A DNA stretch of 7,468 nucleotides, taken from positions 1 to 7,468 of the forward strand of contig JAXIPA010000278.1 in NCBI GenBank assembly GCA_045403145.1, given 5' to 3'. The position numbers were made by a program, and so were the translations under genes. Numbering within the stretch: position 1 is the stretch's first letter; every line of letters begins with the position of its first letter. This document shows, one piece after another, positions 1 to 6,979 of the stretch. The notes under the pieces are model-generated. The model worked only from the letters and a program-made list of their open reading frames with translations. It made no database searches and was not told the DNA's origin. Origin of the DNA: JAJYKN01 sp045403145. GTDB lineage: Bacteria; Nitrospirota; UBA9217.

Positions 1-371
1 TTAACCTGAATATATGCCGAATTGAACCAGCTTTCTTTTACTTACTCCGCTTTCATTTCAAGAGCTGCATTTCTCTGCGACCTCTGCGATCTCTGCGGTA
101 AAATATCTTTCGTTTTTTTCATAGAACTTTTGACAGTACCCGTTAACCTTGGTATTTCAATGCGTTTATTTGTGTCTGCTGCTCATAACTAGTGAATGGA
201 TAACAAGCAACGTATGTGCCATTATGCAACCTACTGTTTTTATTACATAAATTTATCCGCCGGAATGCTCTGTAAAAAAATCCGGCACGTGAACTTTGGG
301 GACGTAATGTCCCGAGTGTCCTTTTCATGCCGATAACTTTTAATCGTAATTTCTGATAGGTTCTTTTTGTT
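1..371. other. Gene-free, AT-rich left flank
   Basis: No reading frame here resembles a protein I know; those present are short and low in information. The stretch is clearly richer in A and T than the housekeeping genes on the right. It contains a three-unit CTCTGCG repeat arm (annotated separately) and a small perfect inverted repeat, GGGAC at 299-303 and GTCCC at 309-313 with a 5-nt loop. It leads into the hsdM remnant at 372. I read it as intergenic or decayed accessory DNA. Confidence 0.6.
73..112 (-). repeat. Single arm of a 9-nt-period CGCAGAG repeat
   Basis: Three CTCTGCG heptamers start at 73, 82 and 91, so the period is exactly 9 nt. Read on the minus strand this is CCGCAGAG-AT-CGCAGAG-GT-CGCAGAG, preceded by an AT-rich flank (GAAAGATATTTTA). 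The same layout, with CACAGAG units and an AAATATTTG flank, forms the left arm of the large hairpin at 5210-5311. No complementary arm lies within 1-72, so this copy is a half element, or its partner was lost. Confidence 0.7.
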
Positions 372-511
372 ATGACACCTGCCGCTATCGATTCAACACT
401 CCGGAACTACTGCAACGTCCTCCGGGATGATGGGATGAGCTAAGGCGACTACGTGGAGCAGCTTACGTACCTGCTGTTCCTCAAGATGGCCGATGAGCGC
501 ACGAAGCCGCC
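372..511 (+). pseudogene. hsdM N-terminal remnant (type I restriction DNA methyltransferase)
   Basis: Translation from the ATG at 372 gives a segment containing NYCNVLRDDGMS, then a TAA stop at 441-443, then GDYVEQLTYLLFLKMADE and RTKPP. This is the strongly conserved N-terminus of HsdM, the adenine methylase subunit of type I restriction-modification systems. The family normally has Tyr or a similar residue at the stop position (SYGDYVEQL), so a single substitution can explain the stop. Recognisable homology ends near 511 and a second in-frame stop follows at 537-539. The methylase catalytic motifs (NPPF/Y), hsdS and hsdR are all absent. It cannot make a working methyltransferase and is best read as the relic of a lost system. 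Confidence 0.85.
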
Positions 512-565
512 GTGTTTCTGCAAGACTATAGGCTGTTAGCCGCTTAAATCGCTGATGAAGTTTCA

Positions 566-604
566 GGGAACTTCTTGGGGGCAGGTCCATACTATTGGAC
601 TTTG
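566..604. repeat. 39-bp direct repeat, left copy
   Basis: The core at 566-586 matches 1583-1603 at 20 of 21 positions; the only mismatch is G581 against C1598. The following 18 nt match at 11 positions without any gap and end in the shared hexamer ACTTTG (599-604). The copy ends 8 nt before the stop codon of the minus-strand CAP lipoprotein gene. The GGGGNCAGGT core resembles sequences I remember beside REP-associated (Y1/IS200-like) transposase genes in related bacteria. That link is from memory and no transposase gene is present here. Confidence 0.75.
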
Positions 605-612
605 TTTCCGTG

Positions 613-1206
613 TCAGCAAAAATTCTGCGTTATATATACCTTGTCATCCGGGGCGATGAATACGCCGATGCCCTCATGCCGCCAGTAGGGCGTCAGAATG
701 TTCTTCCGGTGCCCCGTGCTTTTCATCCATCCCTCCACCGTGGTTTCCGCGATCTTTTCCTGGGAATTCCAGTCATGGTACACTTTACCGCTCACCGTGG
801 TGATGGAATCATACAGGTTGTTCAAGGCAATATTCTCCGCTCCCAGGTGGACGGTGTTCTTGACCCGGATGCCGCAGGAATACCCTTCTTGCTTGTAGCG
901 GAACAAGAAGTCGCGGCCTTCCGGTGACAGGTGTGCGAAGTAATTCCTCTTTGCCATGTCCCTGCTGTGCTTTCTCGCGATGGAGTTCAGCGCGTCATCC
1001 CATGCGAGCCGCGACAATCCGCGATTTCGGCGCTCATTGTTGATGAGGATATGGATCTGCTTTTCCAGAATGGCGGTGGTTACCGTGGGCTGTTGCTTCT
1101 TCTGCGCGCCATACTCGACCCGTGAAGGGGAGGGGGCGCAGGACAAAAGGCTTGAAAACAACAAGAAACATGTCAGCGCGCCGATTATGGTGTGTTTGCG
1201 ATTCAT
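613..1206 (-). CDS. CAP/SCP-domain lipoprotein
   Basis: This is an extracytoplasmic protein of the CAP superfamily (SCP/PR-1/Ag5, YkwD-like), whose bacterial members are little understood. I start it at the ATG at 1206 (197 aa), which gives MNRKHTIIG, a hydrophobic stretch and a lipobox LLSC with the modified Cys at about residue 23. A GGAGAG Shine-Dalgarno lies 8 nt upstream; the adjacent ATG at 1209 is an equal alternative, and the longer reading to 1248 adds residues that spoil the signal peptide. The CAP domain covers about residues 45-195. It shows the family landmarks HSRDMAKRNYFAHLSPEG, GAENIA and VEGWMKSTGHRKNIL, with the four usual cavity residues at about His80, Glu124, Glu158 and His166. 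It therefore looks intact. The product is probably anchored in a membrane facing the periplasm or cell surface; its substrate is unknown. It stands alone, surrounded by gene remnants and repeats, so it may be accessory DNA. Confidence 0.88.
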   Translation of the reverse strand: MNRKHTIIGALTCFLLFSSLLSCAPSPSRVEYGAQKKQQPTVTTAILEKQIHILINNERRNRGLSRLAWDDALNSIARKHSRDMAKRNYFAHLSPEGRDFLFRYKQEGYSCGIRVKNTVHLGAENIALNNLYDSITTVSGKVYHDWNSQEKIAETTVEGWMKSTGHRKNILTPYWRHEGIGVFIAPDDKVYITQNFC

Positions 1207-1332
1207 CATTCTCTCTCCGGAACACACGGAACAAGACTTGATAATCATATAAAGGGCCTCCAGAGCATACCAGGACGGTTAAGCTCTGATATGCTCTCGG
1301 GAAAGACACCAATCTTACCCAAGAGGCGCTTT

Positions 1333-1469
1333 ATGAGATTGTACACAGGAATTGATTTACATTCAAGTAACAGTTATCCGGCTATCATCGATGAAACTGC
1401 AAAGACGACCAAAACTGCATCAACTTCCTGAACACGCTCCAGCACGTTGTAAGTGGTATAATTGAGTCT
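1333..1469 (+). pseudogene. IS110-family transposase N-terminal remnant, frameshifted
   Basis: From the ATG at 1333 the frame reads MRLYTGIDLHSSNSY, then PAIIDET, and stops at 1429-1431. This matches the start of IS110-family DEDD transposases (typically KLYVGIDLHSNNSYLAIIDE), including the first catalytic Asp in GIDLH. Around 1400-1413 the homology moves to another frame, which continues QNCINFLNTL and SGIIES and parallels the family pattern NDL-x-x-IL-x-x-L...GIVVES. Similarity ends about 1469. Only about 45 of the usual 300-400 codons remain, and the C-terminal Ser domain is missing. It is a dead insertion-sequence fragment. The left end of the element may lie between 1249 and 1332, but I see no defined terminus. 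Confidence 0.75.
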
Positions 1470-1525
1470 GTCCTGCCTACGGTCTGAAGGGCACCCCCTA
1501 TTGTCTCCACCGAAAGGAGTTTATT

Positions 1526-1582
1526 ATGATCGCTGTTACCGGAGCCACCGGGTATTTGGGACGTTTGGTTTACAGAAAGCTC
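1526..1582 (+). pseudogene. 5' stump of an NAD(P)-binding (NmrA/SDR-like) gene
   Basis: The ATG at 1526 has a good Shine-Dalgarno (AAAGGAG, 6 nt upstream) and encodes MIAVTGATGYLGRLVYRKL. This is the beta-alpha Rossmann start with the G-x-x-G-x-x-G dinucleotide motif (GATGYLG), as in NmrA-type and QOR2-like oxidoreductases. After these 19 codons similarity stops abruptly, exactly where the right copy of the 39-bp repeat begins (1583). The frame then runs on as unrelated sequence to about 1714, antisense to the phosphoesterase gene. I read it as a gene cut off by insertion, deletion or recombination at the repeat. Any product would be a short non-functional peptide. Confidence 0.7.
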
Positions 1583-1621
1583 GGGAACTTCTTGGGGCCA
1601 GGTTTCTCTTGTTGCACTTTG
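1583..1621. repeat. 39-bp direct repeat, right copy
   Basis: This is the partner of 566-604, in the same orientation and at a constant offset of 1017 bp along its whole length. It starts directly after codon 19 of the NAD(P)-binding stump and ends 14 nt short of the stop codon of the minus-strand phosphoesterase gene. It runs into a perfect 14-bp palindrome, GAAGACCGGTCTTC, at 1621-1634. So both copies sit just past the 3' end of a minus-strand gene. Confidence 0.75.
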
Positions 1622-1635
1622 AAGACCGGTCTTCC

Positions 1636-2145
1636 CTACTCCGTCTCGCACGGCGGCGCTTTTTCCTTGAGCTTCGCGAGCCGCGCGGGAGTCAACTCGC
1701 TTTTCAGCGTGTAATCGGATTGCGCGAAGGCATCATTCTTCTTTATGAGCAGCCATTCCTTGCCCGTCCCTTTCGGGAGCCCCTTCATCCGGGCAAGGGC
1801 AAAAACTCCTTTCAGCTTTTTCCCTTTCAGTTCGAAGCTGAGCTTGCCCTGCTCCAGCGCCTCTTCCGGGTTGTCGGTTTCGAGGGGGACGAACTCGCCC
1901 GCGTCCCAGACCACGACCGGCCCGGCGCCGTAATGCCCCTCGGGAATGATGCCCTCGTAATCATAATATTCGAGCACATGGTCCGGCACCATGACAGCGA
2001 GACGTTTGTCCACCGGGTTCATGGACGGACCCTTGGGCACGGCCCATGACTTGAGCGCGCCGCCGGCCTCGATCCGGAAATCGTAGTGGAGCCTTTTTGC
2101 CCGGTGTTCATGAACCACGAACCGCAGGTGTTTTTTAATTGTCAT
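1636..2145 (-). CDS. Stand-alone LigD-type 3'-phosphoesterase
   Basis: The product (169 aa) is the 3'-phosphoesterase (PE) module known from bacterial ligase D. That metal-dependent enzyme trims 3'-terminal ribonucleotides and removes 3'-phosphates from DNA ends, mainly in non-homologous end joining. The start is the ATG at 2145, with GAGGGGG about 8 nt upstream; a GTG at 2175 would add ten atypical residues. Near the N-terminus VVHEH and RLHYDFRIE carry the family's metal and phosphate ligands (His14, His20, Asp22, Arg24). They are followed by LKSWAVPKGPS, the His of PDH at 56, EGIIPEGHYGAG at 64-75 and WLLIKK at 131-136. All key residues appear present. The length fits a single PE domain with no ligase or polymerase module, and no Ku or ligase gene is in view. 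Stand-alone PE proteins are known in bacteria and archaea. It is divergent from the sugar dehydrogenase-like gene. Confidence 0.92.
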   Translation of the reverse strand: MTIKKHLRFVVHEHRAKRLHYDFRIEAGGALKSWAVPKGPSMNPVDKRLAVMVPDHVLEYYDYEGIIPEGHYGAGPVVVWDAGEFVPLETDNPEEALEQGKLSFELKGKKLKGVFALARMKGLPKGTGKEWLLIKKNDAFAQSDYTLKSELTPARLAKLKEKAPPCETE

Positions 2146-2235
2146 GCGAGGAACCCCCTCTTGATACTGTAGCACAGGGGAGTGTTTTTTTCATTCCGGG
2201 GCGCTCTCTGTAAGAACTATTCGCTCTCCCGGTTG

Positions 2236-2244
2236 TGATACAAT
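2236..2244 (+). promoter_or_regulatory. Extended -10 promoter candidate for the PQQ dehydrogenase gene
   Basis: TGATACAAT matches the extended -10 pattern TGn-TATAAT with one mismatch in the hexamer. No good -35 lies at the usual distance, as expected for this promoter class. Transcription would start near 2251, about 36 nt before the ATG. A near-perfect inverted repeat (CTCTCTG at 2204-2210, CAGAGAG at 2248-2254) brackets the box and could be a regulator site; this is speculative. Confidence 0.45.
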
Positions 2245-2286
2245 AGCCAGAGAGAAGAGCCTGGACGCAGACCCGGGGGAGATCAG

Positions 2287-3456
2287 ATGAGAAGGTCGAT
2301 GAAAAATTGGATGGTGTCCTGCGTGCTGTTTGTCGTCATGATAGCAGGGGCGGGCGCGGTAGCGGCGGATACAACCTCGAAATGGCCGACAATCGTTCTT
2401 TCCCAAAAGATCGTCGGTCTGGACCGGCCTACCTCCATAACTCACGCAGGAGACGGAAGCCGCCGGCTGTTTGTGACAGAGCAGGAAGGCCGCATAATTC
2501 TTCTCAAAAACTTTGCAGCGCAAAAGACGCCGTTCCTGGACATCACCAGGCGGGTGGGCTGCTGCGGGGAACGCGGGCTCCTCTCCGTGGCGTTCCCAAA
2601 AGGTTACAAAGGCAAAGGCCGCTTTTACGTGAATTATACCGACAAATCGGGCGATACCGTGGTCGCCCGGTATCGCGTTACCTCCGATCCCGATCGCGCA
2701 GACCCGGACAGCGAGGAAATCCTCCTGACCGTAAAGCAGCCCTATGCCAACCACAACGGCGGCCAGCTCGCCTTTGGCCCCGACGGGTTTTTCTACATCG
2801 GCATGGGCGACGGGGGAAGCGGAGGCGACCCGCACGGTTATGCGCAGAATCCGGGGTCGCTCCTCGGCAAGATGCTGCGCATCGACGTGGAGTCGGGGGC
2901 CAAGCCCTATGCCGTGCCGCCGGGCAATCCGTTCATCAATAAGGCAGGTTTCCGTCCCGAGATCTGGGCGATGGGCTTGCGCAACCCCTGGCGCTTCTCC
3001 TTTGACCGGCAGACCGGAGACCTGTACCTCGCCGATGTGGGCCAGAATAAATATGAAGAGGTGGATTTTCAGCAGGCAGGCGGCAAAGGCGGTGAAAACT
3101 ACGGATGGAACATCATGGAGGGCGCGCACTGTTTTAAATCCTCATCCTGCGACAAGACGAACTTGACGCCGCCGGTTTCCGAGTTCGGTCATGACAAGGG
3201 GTGCTCGATCACCGGCGGCATGGTGTACCGCGCCGGGGAGTATCAGCAGCTTCAGGGCATCTACTTCTATTCCGATTATTGCTCAGGCCGCGTCTGGGGC
3301 CTTCGGCGGCCGGCTGATCAATGGCTGACAAAGGAGCTTCTGAACTCCGGCCTTGCAGTCTCCGCCTTCGGCGAGGACGAGGACGGCAATATCTACCTTG
3401 CAGACTACGACAGGGGTGTGTTGTATAAAGTAGACTCTCCGCCGGGGGGACGTTGA
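2287..3456 (+). CDS. Secreted PQQ-dependent sugar dehydrogenase-like protein (GSDH family)
   Basis: The 389-aa product is a six-bladed beta-propeller of the glucose/sorbosone dehydrogenase family (soluble PQQ glucose dehydrogenase, Aldose sugar dehydrogenase YliI, HHIP-like). Members oxidise sugars in the periplasm using PQQ; the true substrate here is unknown. A signal peptide (MRRSMKNWMV, hydrophobic core, AVAA before Asp28) indicates Sec export and signal peptidase I cleavage. Family marks follow in order: GERGLLSVAFPKGY at about 94-107, NHNGGQLAFGPDG at 155-167 with His156 as the expected catalytic base, GMGDGGSGGDP at 172-182, GLRNPWRFSFD at 230-240, ENYGWNIMEG at 270-279 and FGEDEDGNIYLADY near the C-terminus. 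The mature part has six Cys (92, 93, 282, 288, 306, 332), including a vicinal pair, which suggests disulfides. The start has GGGGGAG 5 nt upstream. It stands alone; no PQQ biosynthesis genes are in the window. Confidence 0.93.
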   Translation: MRRSMKNWMVSCVLFVVMIAGAGAVAADTTSKWPTIVLSQKIVGLDRPTSITHAGDGSRRLFVTEQEGRIILLKNFAAQKTPFLDITRRVGCCGERGLLSVAFPKGYKGKGRFYVNYTDKSGDTVVARYRVTSDPDRADPDSEEILLTVKQPYANHNGGQLAFGPDGFFYIGMGDGGSGGDPHGYAQNPGSLLGKMLRIDVESGAKPYAVPPGNPFINKAGFRPEIWAMGLRNPWRFSFDRQTGDLYLADVGQNKYEEVDFQQAGGKGGENYGWNIMEGAHCFKSSSCDKTNLTPPVSEFGHDKGCSITGGMVYRAGEYQQLQGIYFYSDYCSGRVWGLRRPADQWLTKELLNSGLAVSAFGEDEDGNIYLADYDRGVLYKVDSPPGGR

Positions 3457-3490
3457 TCTCCGGGCTTGAGGCCGAAAGCCGCAAAATTGC

Positions 3491-3518
3491 TTGACAAACA
3501 GCGCGTTCACCGTATAAA
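3491..3518 (+). promoter_or_regulatory. Sigma70-type promoter of cysS
   Basis: A perfect -35 hexamer TTGACA (3491-3496) is followed after 16 nt by TATAAA (3513-3518); TAAAAT at 3515-3520 with an 18-nt spacer is an equal reading. Transcription would begin near 3526, about 50 nt before the cysS start. It lies in the gap after the sugar dehydrogenase-like gene, so cysS seems to be transcribed independently. Confidence 0.8.
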
Positions 3519-3575
3519 ATCAACATTCCTGATTCTTAAACTGTTCCGACACTCCACATGAGGGATTGGCACCGT

Positions 3576-5051
3576 ATGATCAAGCTTTACAATACGCTCA
3601 GCGGCAAAAAAGAGCAGTTCGTGCCCCTCACCGGCGGCAGGGTGACCATGTACGCCTGCGGCGTAACGGTCTATGATTATTCCCACCTCGGGCATGCGCG
3701 CGGAGCCGTCGCCTTCGATCTGATTCAGCGCTATTTCCGGCGCAAGGGGTTCGACGTCAAGTATGTGCGGAACTTCACCGATGTCGATGACAAGATCATC
3801 AACCGCGCAAGGGAGGAAGGCATCAGCGCCGCCGAAGTCGCCCGGAAATATATCGACGCCTATCAGGAGGACATGAAGCGTCTGGGCGTGGGCCGGGCTG
3901 ATATAGAACCCAAGGCCACGGAGCACATCAACGAGATGATCAGGGTCATCAAAGGTCTCGTGGATAAAGGGCATGCCTACAAGATAGACGGCGACGTGTA
4001 CTTCAGCGTGGCAAGCTTCAAGGATTACGGAAAACTCTCGAAACGAAACATCGAGGACCTGAAAGCGGGCGCGCGCGTCGAGGTTGACGAACGCAAAAAA
4101 GATCCCCTGGACTTCGCGCTTTGGAAGGCTTCGAAGGCCGGCGAACCTGCCTGGGACAGTCCCTGGGGGCCGGGCAGGCCGGGCTGGCATATCGAATGCT
4201 CGGCCATGGGGTTCAAGCACCTGGGAGAGACCTTCGACATCCACGCAGGCGGCAAGGACCTGATCTTTCCGCATCACGAGAACGAAATCGCACAGAGCGA
4301 GGCCTACTCCGGCAAAAAGTTCGTGAATTACTGGCTCCATAACGGATTTGTGAACATCAATGCGGAGAAGATGTCCAAATCCCTCGGCAACTTCTTCACC
4401 ATCCGCGACATTTTGAACCAGTATGACGGCGAGGTGGTCCGGCTCTTCCTCCTCTCGACGCACTACCGCAGTCCCATCGACTTCTCGGACGCGAACCTTA
4501 AGGATGCCCGCGCCGGCCTCGACCGGTTCTATACCATGAAGGAAGGGATTGTGAAGTTCCTCTCCCGAAGGAGGCCGCCGACGGTCAAGCCTGAAGAGGT
4601 CATCGAGGCCGGCGACCGCGCGCTCTACGAGAAGTGCCAGAACCTCCCCAGGGCCTTTGAAGAGGCGATGGACGACGATTTCAACACAGCCTTCGCCATC
4701 GGGCTGATCTACGATCTCGTGCGTGACGCGAATAAGTTTCTGGGCGAAGCGGACAAAAAGAACGAAGACGGCGCATATCTTCTCTTGTCGGCAGTGCTCG
4801 CTTCATTCGAGGATGTCAGCAAGACCCTGGGCATCTTTCTCCGCGATCCCGAGGAGTGGTTCAAAGAGGGGAGACTCGGCACGAGCAAGGTTACGCTGCC
4901 CATGGAGCGCATTGAGGAACTTATCCATCTCCGGAACGAGGCGCGTGCGCGCAAGGATTGGGTTGAAGCCGACCGCGTCCGCAAAATCCTCGATGACGGC
5001 GGTGTGGAGCTTTTTGACCGGCCCGACGGGACGGTCTGGAAGCCGAAATAG
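3576..5051 (+). CDS. cysS: Cysteinyl-tRNA synthetase
   Basis: This class I aminoacyl-tRNA synthetase charges tRNA-Cys with cysteine in the cytoplasm, using ATP. With the ATG at 3576 the product is 491 aa, normal for the family, and begins MIKLYNTLSG as homologues do. An in-frame ATG at 3558 adds six atypical residues and lacks a Shine-Dalgarno, whereas GAGGG lies 11 nt before 3576. The Rossmann core has YACGVTVYD, the HIGH signature as HLGH (37-40) and NFTDVDDKII. The zinc ligands are Cys28, Cys208 in WHIECSA, His233 and Glu237 in HHENE, one residue off the E. coli numbering. KMSKS is at 265-269. The DALR-type helical anticodon domain follows, ending RPDGTVWKPK. Nothing is missing. It has its own promoter and is followed by a 322-bp gap before rlmB, another translation gene. 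Confidence 0.98.
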   Translation: MIKLYNTLSGKKEQFVPLTGGRVTMYACGVTVYDYSHLGHARGAVAFDLIQRYFRRKGFDVKYVRNFTDVDDKIINRAREEGISAAEVARKYIDAYQEDMKRLGVGRADIEPKATEHINEMIRVIKGLVDKGHAYKIDGDVYFSVASFKDYGKLSKRNIEDLKAGARVEVDERKKDPLDFALWKASKAGEPAWDSPWGPGRPGWHIECSAMGFKHLGETFDIHAGGKDLIFPHHENEIAQSEAYSGKKFVNYWLHNGFVNINAEKMSKSLGNFFTIRDILNQYDGEVVRLFLLSTHYRSPIDFSDANLKDARAGLDRFYTMKEGIVKFLSRRRPPTVKPEEVIEAGDRALYEKCQNLPRAFEEAMDDDFNTAFAIGLIYDLVRDANKFLGEADKKNEDGAYLLLSAVLASFEDVSKTLGIFLRDPEEWFKEGRLGTSKVTLPMERIEELIHLRNEARARKDWVEADRVRKILDDGGVELFDRPDGTVWKPK

Positions 5052-5373
5052 CCTGAAACAAGCATCAAATCCCAAGCACCATATCCCAAATACATTTCCA
5101 TGACCAGGAAGAATCTTTAGTATTTCTTCGGGACCTTTGTTTATGGCCGCGTTTTGGCAAGCCTTGGCGGTTCCAGGGTTTTGGATCCGGCTTGCGGAAA
5201 AAAATATTTGCCACAGAGTTCACAGAGGGCACAGAGAAAGGCGAAAAGGATTAATAAATTTTTTTATTTTTGACCTTTGTTTCCCTCTGTGTTCTCTGTG
5301 TCCTCTGTGGCTAAAAGCTTTTCCGGCTTGTCCGGGTTAGAATTTGTAATTTGGGTTTTTTCCTCTCCTGCCC
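5052..5373. other. cysS-rlmB intergenic region
   Basis: No gene is visible; the short frames are low-information. The region holds the CACAGAG hairpin repeat (5210-5311). A short direct repeat, TCCGGCTTG, occurs on each side of it (5187-5195 and 5322-5330). I see no classic GC-stem plus T-tract terminator after cysS and no convincing -35/-10 pair before rlmB. Confidence 0.6.
5210..5311. repeat. Large CACAGAG hairpin repeat
   Basis: The left arm, from 5210, has GCCACAGAG-TT-CACAGAG-GG-CACAGAG followed by AAAGGCGAAAAGG. The right arm, 5274-5311, read on the minus strand is GCCACAGAG-GA-CACAGAG-AA-CACAGAG followed by GGAAACAAAGG. Each arm therefore has three heptamers at 9-nt spacing, and the arms differ mainly in the two spacer bases between units. 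An AT-rich loop separates them. It is a long imperfect palindrome of a type I remember as dispersed and intergenic in environmental bacterial genomes. A half copy of a related variant is at 73-112. It lacks an obvious terminator T-tract. Confidence 0.9.
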
Positions 5374-6120
5374 ATGCATAGAGATAAAATATTCGGGGTC
5401 AACCCCGTGATCGAGGCGTTAAGGGCCGGCAGGCCTGTTCAGCGGGTCCTGATCGCCGAGCAGCGCAAGTCGGACCGTGATGTGAAGGAAATCCTCCGGC
5501 TGGCCAGGGACAGGGGTATCGAGGTCAGAATGACGACCCGGGATGCCTTGAATCGCGAAGCGCCTCATGCGCTGCACCAGGGGGTGATCGCCTTTGCGGC
5601 CGCCCGCGAATATGGCACGCTTGATGATATTTTGCGGATTCCGGCGGAAAAAGGGCAGACCCCGCTTTTTCTTGTCCTCGATGGAGTCGAGGACCCGAGA
5701 AATCTCGGCGCCATTCTGAGAACGGCTGAGGCCGCGGGCGTTCATGGGGTGATAATTCCGGAGCGGAGGGCCGCAGGGCTTACGGAGACTGTCGCGAAAA
5801 CCGCTGCGGGCGCTCTTGAATACGTGCCGGTCGTCAAGGTGGTGAATATCGCGAACACCCTCGGAGAGCTCAAAAAAGCGGGGGTGTGGGTGGCCGGCGC
5901 CGAGGCGGACGGCGAGACCGTCTATTGGGACGCTGACTTTGTCCGGCCCACTGCGCTCGTACTCGGCGGCGAAGACAAGGGGGTCCGCAGGCTGGTGAAA
6001 GATCACTGTGATTATCTCGTTTCGCTGCCGCTCATGGGACAGATCAATTCGCTGAATGTGTCAGTGGCCGCCGGAACCCTGCTGTATGAGGTGTTGCGGC
6101 AGCGGCGAGGGAGCAAATAG
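5374..6120 (+). CDS. rlmB: 23S rRNA (guanosine-2'-O-)-methyltransferase RlmB
   Basis: RlmB (TrmH/SpoU family, SPOUT fold) uses S-adenosylmethionine to methylate the 2'-O of G2251 (E. coli numbering) in the P-loop of 23S rRNA. The 248-aa product has an N-terminal substrate-binding domain, from DKIFGVNPVIEAL to about residue 80. The catalytic domain follows, with motif 1 DPRNLGAILRTAEAAG at 107-122 (Asn110), motif 2 LVLGGEDKGV at 195-204 and motif 3 LPLMGQINSLNVSVAAG at 218-234. These form the trefoil-knot cofactor site. Length and motifs are complete. The ATG at 5374 matches homologues, but no Shine-Dalgarno is visible before it (a pyrimidine-rich stretch instead). The close relative TrmH modifies tRNA, but the N-terminal domain favours RlmB. 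It lies between cysS and the tRNA-tuf operon. Confidence 0.95.
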   Translation: MHRDKIFGVNPVIEALRAGRPVQRVLIAEQRKSDRDVKEILRLARDRGIEVRMTTRDALNREAPHALHQGVIAFAAAREYGTLDDILRIPAEKGQTPLFLVLDGVEDPRNLGAILRTAEAAGVHGVIIPERRAAGLTETVAKTAAGALEYVPVVKVVNIANTLGELKKAGVWVAGAEADGETVYWDADFVRPTALVLGGEDKGVRRLVKDHCDYLVSLPLMGQINSLNVSVAAGTLLYEVLRQRRGSK

Positions 6121-6191
6121 TATCCGTAAGGTTGCCTGCCTGATGCAAAATACCACTATTTAATGAAATCCCGGATAACCAATCTTTTTGC

Positions 6192-6221
6192 TTGACAAAA
6201 TTACACGGAATCACTTATAAT
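6192..6221 (+). promoter_or_regulatory. Consensus promoter of the tRNA-tuf operon
   Basis: TTGACA (6192-6197) and TATAAT (6216-6221) are both perfect sigma70 consensus hexamers with an 18-nt spacer, so this should be a strong promoter. Transcription would start near 6228, about 97 nt before the first tRNA. It probably drives all four tRNAs and tuf. The leader contains a small potential hairpin (CGCCCT at 6276-6281 with AGGGCG at 6299-6304). Confidence 0.9.
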
Positions 6222-6324
6222 TCCAATTCTTTGACGCGGCCGGATAAGTGCATGTAATCGCTTGATAAGCAAATGCGCCCTGATCATGGTAAGCAAGGAG
6301 GGCGTGGTGTGTCCTGAGGGTTCT

Positions 6325-6400
6325 GCCACCGTAACTCAGCTGGTAGAGTAGCTGATTTGTAATCAGCCTGTCGGGGGTTCGAGTCCCTTCGGTGGCTCCA
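6325..6400 (+). tRNA. tRNA-Thr(UGU)
   Basis: A full cloverleaf can be drawn. The acceptor stem is GCCACCG/CGGTGGC, the anticodon stem GCTGA/TCAGC with loop TTTGTAA (anticodon TGT, reading ACA), the T loop TTCGAGT, and CCA is encoded at 6398-6400. The D stem is ACTC/GAGT, so the usual G10-C25 pair is replaced by A10-T25. The T stem has two G-U pairs. It is the first gene of the operon and corresponds to thrU of E. coli. Confidence 0.97.
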
Positions 6401-6509
6401 TTTTCCTCATAACCCGGATAACGCAGGAAGAATACAAGCTTCGGCGCGAGCTGATGTGGCTCTGCAGTAATGACATGAGCGCAAAGAGTTATGAAGCGTA
6501 GAAGTTCCC

Positions 6510-6595
6510 GGGGAGGTGCCCGAGTGGCCAAAGGGAACAGACTGTAAATCTGTCGGCGTCAGCCTACGGAGGTTCGAAACCTCCCCTCCCCACCA
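6510..6595 (+). tRNA. tRNA-Tyr(GUA)
   Basis: This is a type II tRNA with a long variable arm (GGC-GTCA-GCC). The acceptor stem is GGGGAGG/CCTCCCC, the anticodon stem ACAGA/TCTGT with loop CTGTAAA (anticodon GTA), the T stem GGAGG/CCTCC, and CCA is encoded at 6593-6595. It is the second gene of the operon and corresponds to tyrU. The 109-nt spacer before it has no inverted repeat of the kind in the next two spacers. Confidence 0.97.
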
Positions 6596-6602
6596 GTTGT
6601 AA

Positions 6603-6672
6603 ATTGCGGATTGGCGATTGCGGATTGCGGAATAGAGGCTTTATCCGAAATCCGCATTCCGAAATCCGAAAT
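6603..6672. repeat. ATTGCGG inverted repeat in the Tyr-Gly tRNA spacer
   Basis: The left arm (6603-6633) is built of ATTGCGG-like heptamers (ATTGCGG, ATTGGCG, ATTGCGG, ATTGCGG). The right arm (6643-6672) is its imperfect complement (ATCCGAA, ATCCGCA, TTCCGAA, ATCCGAA), with about 9 nt between. It fills most of the 87-nt spacer and would form a long hairpin in the operon transcript. A related copy fills the next spacer. Confidence 0.88.
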
Positions 6673-6682
6673 AGTATAGTAT

Positions 6683-6759
6683 GCGGGAATAGCTCAGCTG
6701 GCTAGAGCGCAAGCCTTCCAAGCTTGGGGTCGCGGGTTCGAATCCCGTTTCCCGCTCCA
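6683..6759 (+). tRNA. tRNA-Gly(UCC)
   Basis: The acceptor stem is GCGGGAA/TTCCCGC, the D stem GCTC/GAGC, the anticodon stem CAAGC/GCTTG with loop CTTCCAA (anticodon TCC, reading GGA and GGG), the T loop TTCGAAT, and CCA is encoded at 6757-6759. It is the third gene of the operon and corresponds to glyT of E. coli. It lies between the two inverted-repeat spacers. Confidence 0.97.
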
Positions 6760-6760
6760 A

Positions 6761-6836
6761 ATTGATTTCGGATTGCCGATTGCGGAATGCGGATTGAAAC
6801 TAAAAAATCCGAAGTCCGCAATCCGAAATCCGCAAT
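6761..6836. repeat. ATTGCGG inverted repeat in the Gly-Thr tRNA spacer
   Basis: The left arm (6761-6795) carries GATTTCGG, ATTGCCG, ATTGCGG and AATGCGG units. The right arm (6806-6836) carries the imperfect complement (AATCCGAA, GTCCGCA, ATCCGAA, ATCCGCAAT), with a loop of about 10 A-rich bases. It fills nearly all of the 86-nt spacer, uses the same heptamer unit as 6603-6672, and differs from it at many positions. The two are diverged members of one family rather than a fresh duplication. Confidence 0.88.
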
Positions 6837-6845
6837 TATAAATCC

Positions 6846-6921
6846 GCCCATGTAGCTCAGTTGGTAGAGCACATCCTTGGTAAGGATGAGGTCAGCGGTT
6901 CGATCCCGCTCATGGGCTCCA
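6846..6921 (+). tRNA. tRNA-Thr(GGU)
   Basis: The acceptor stem is GCCCATG/CATGGGC, the D stem GCTC/GAGC, the anticodon stem CATCC/GGATG with loop TTGGTAA (anticodon GGT, reading ACC and ACU), the T stem AGCGG/CCGCT with loop TTCGATC, and CCA is encoded at 6919-6921. It is the fourth gene of the operon, corresponds to thrT, and lies 58 nt before the tuf start codon. Confidence 0.97.
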
Positions 6922-6979
6922 GTACAACACTTTTTTGCGGGCGTATTGCGTACACCCCTACCAACAGGAGGCGAGCAGC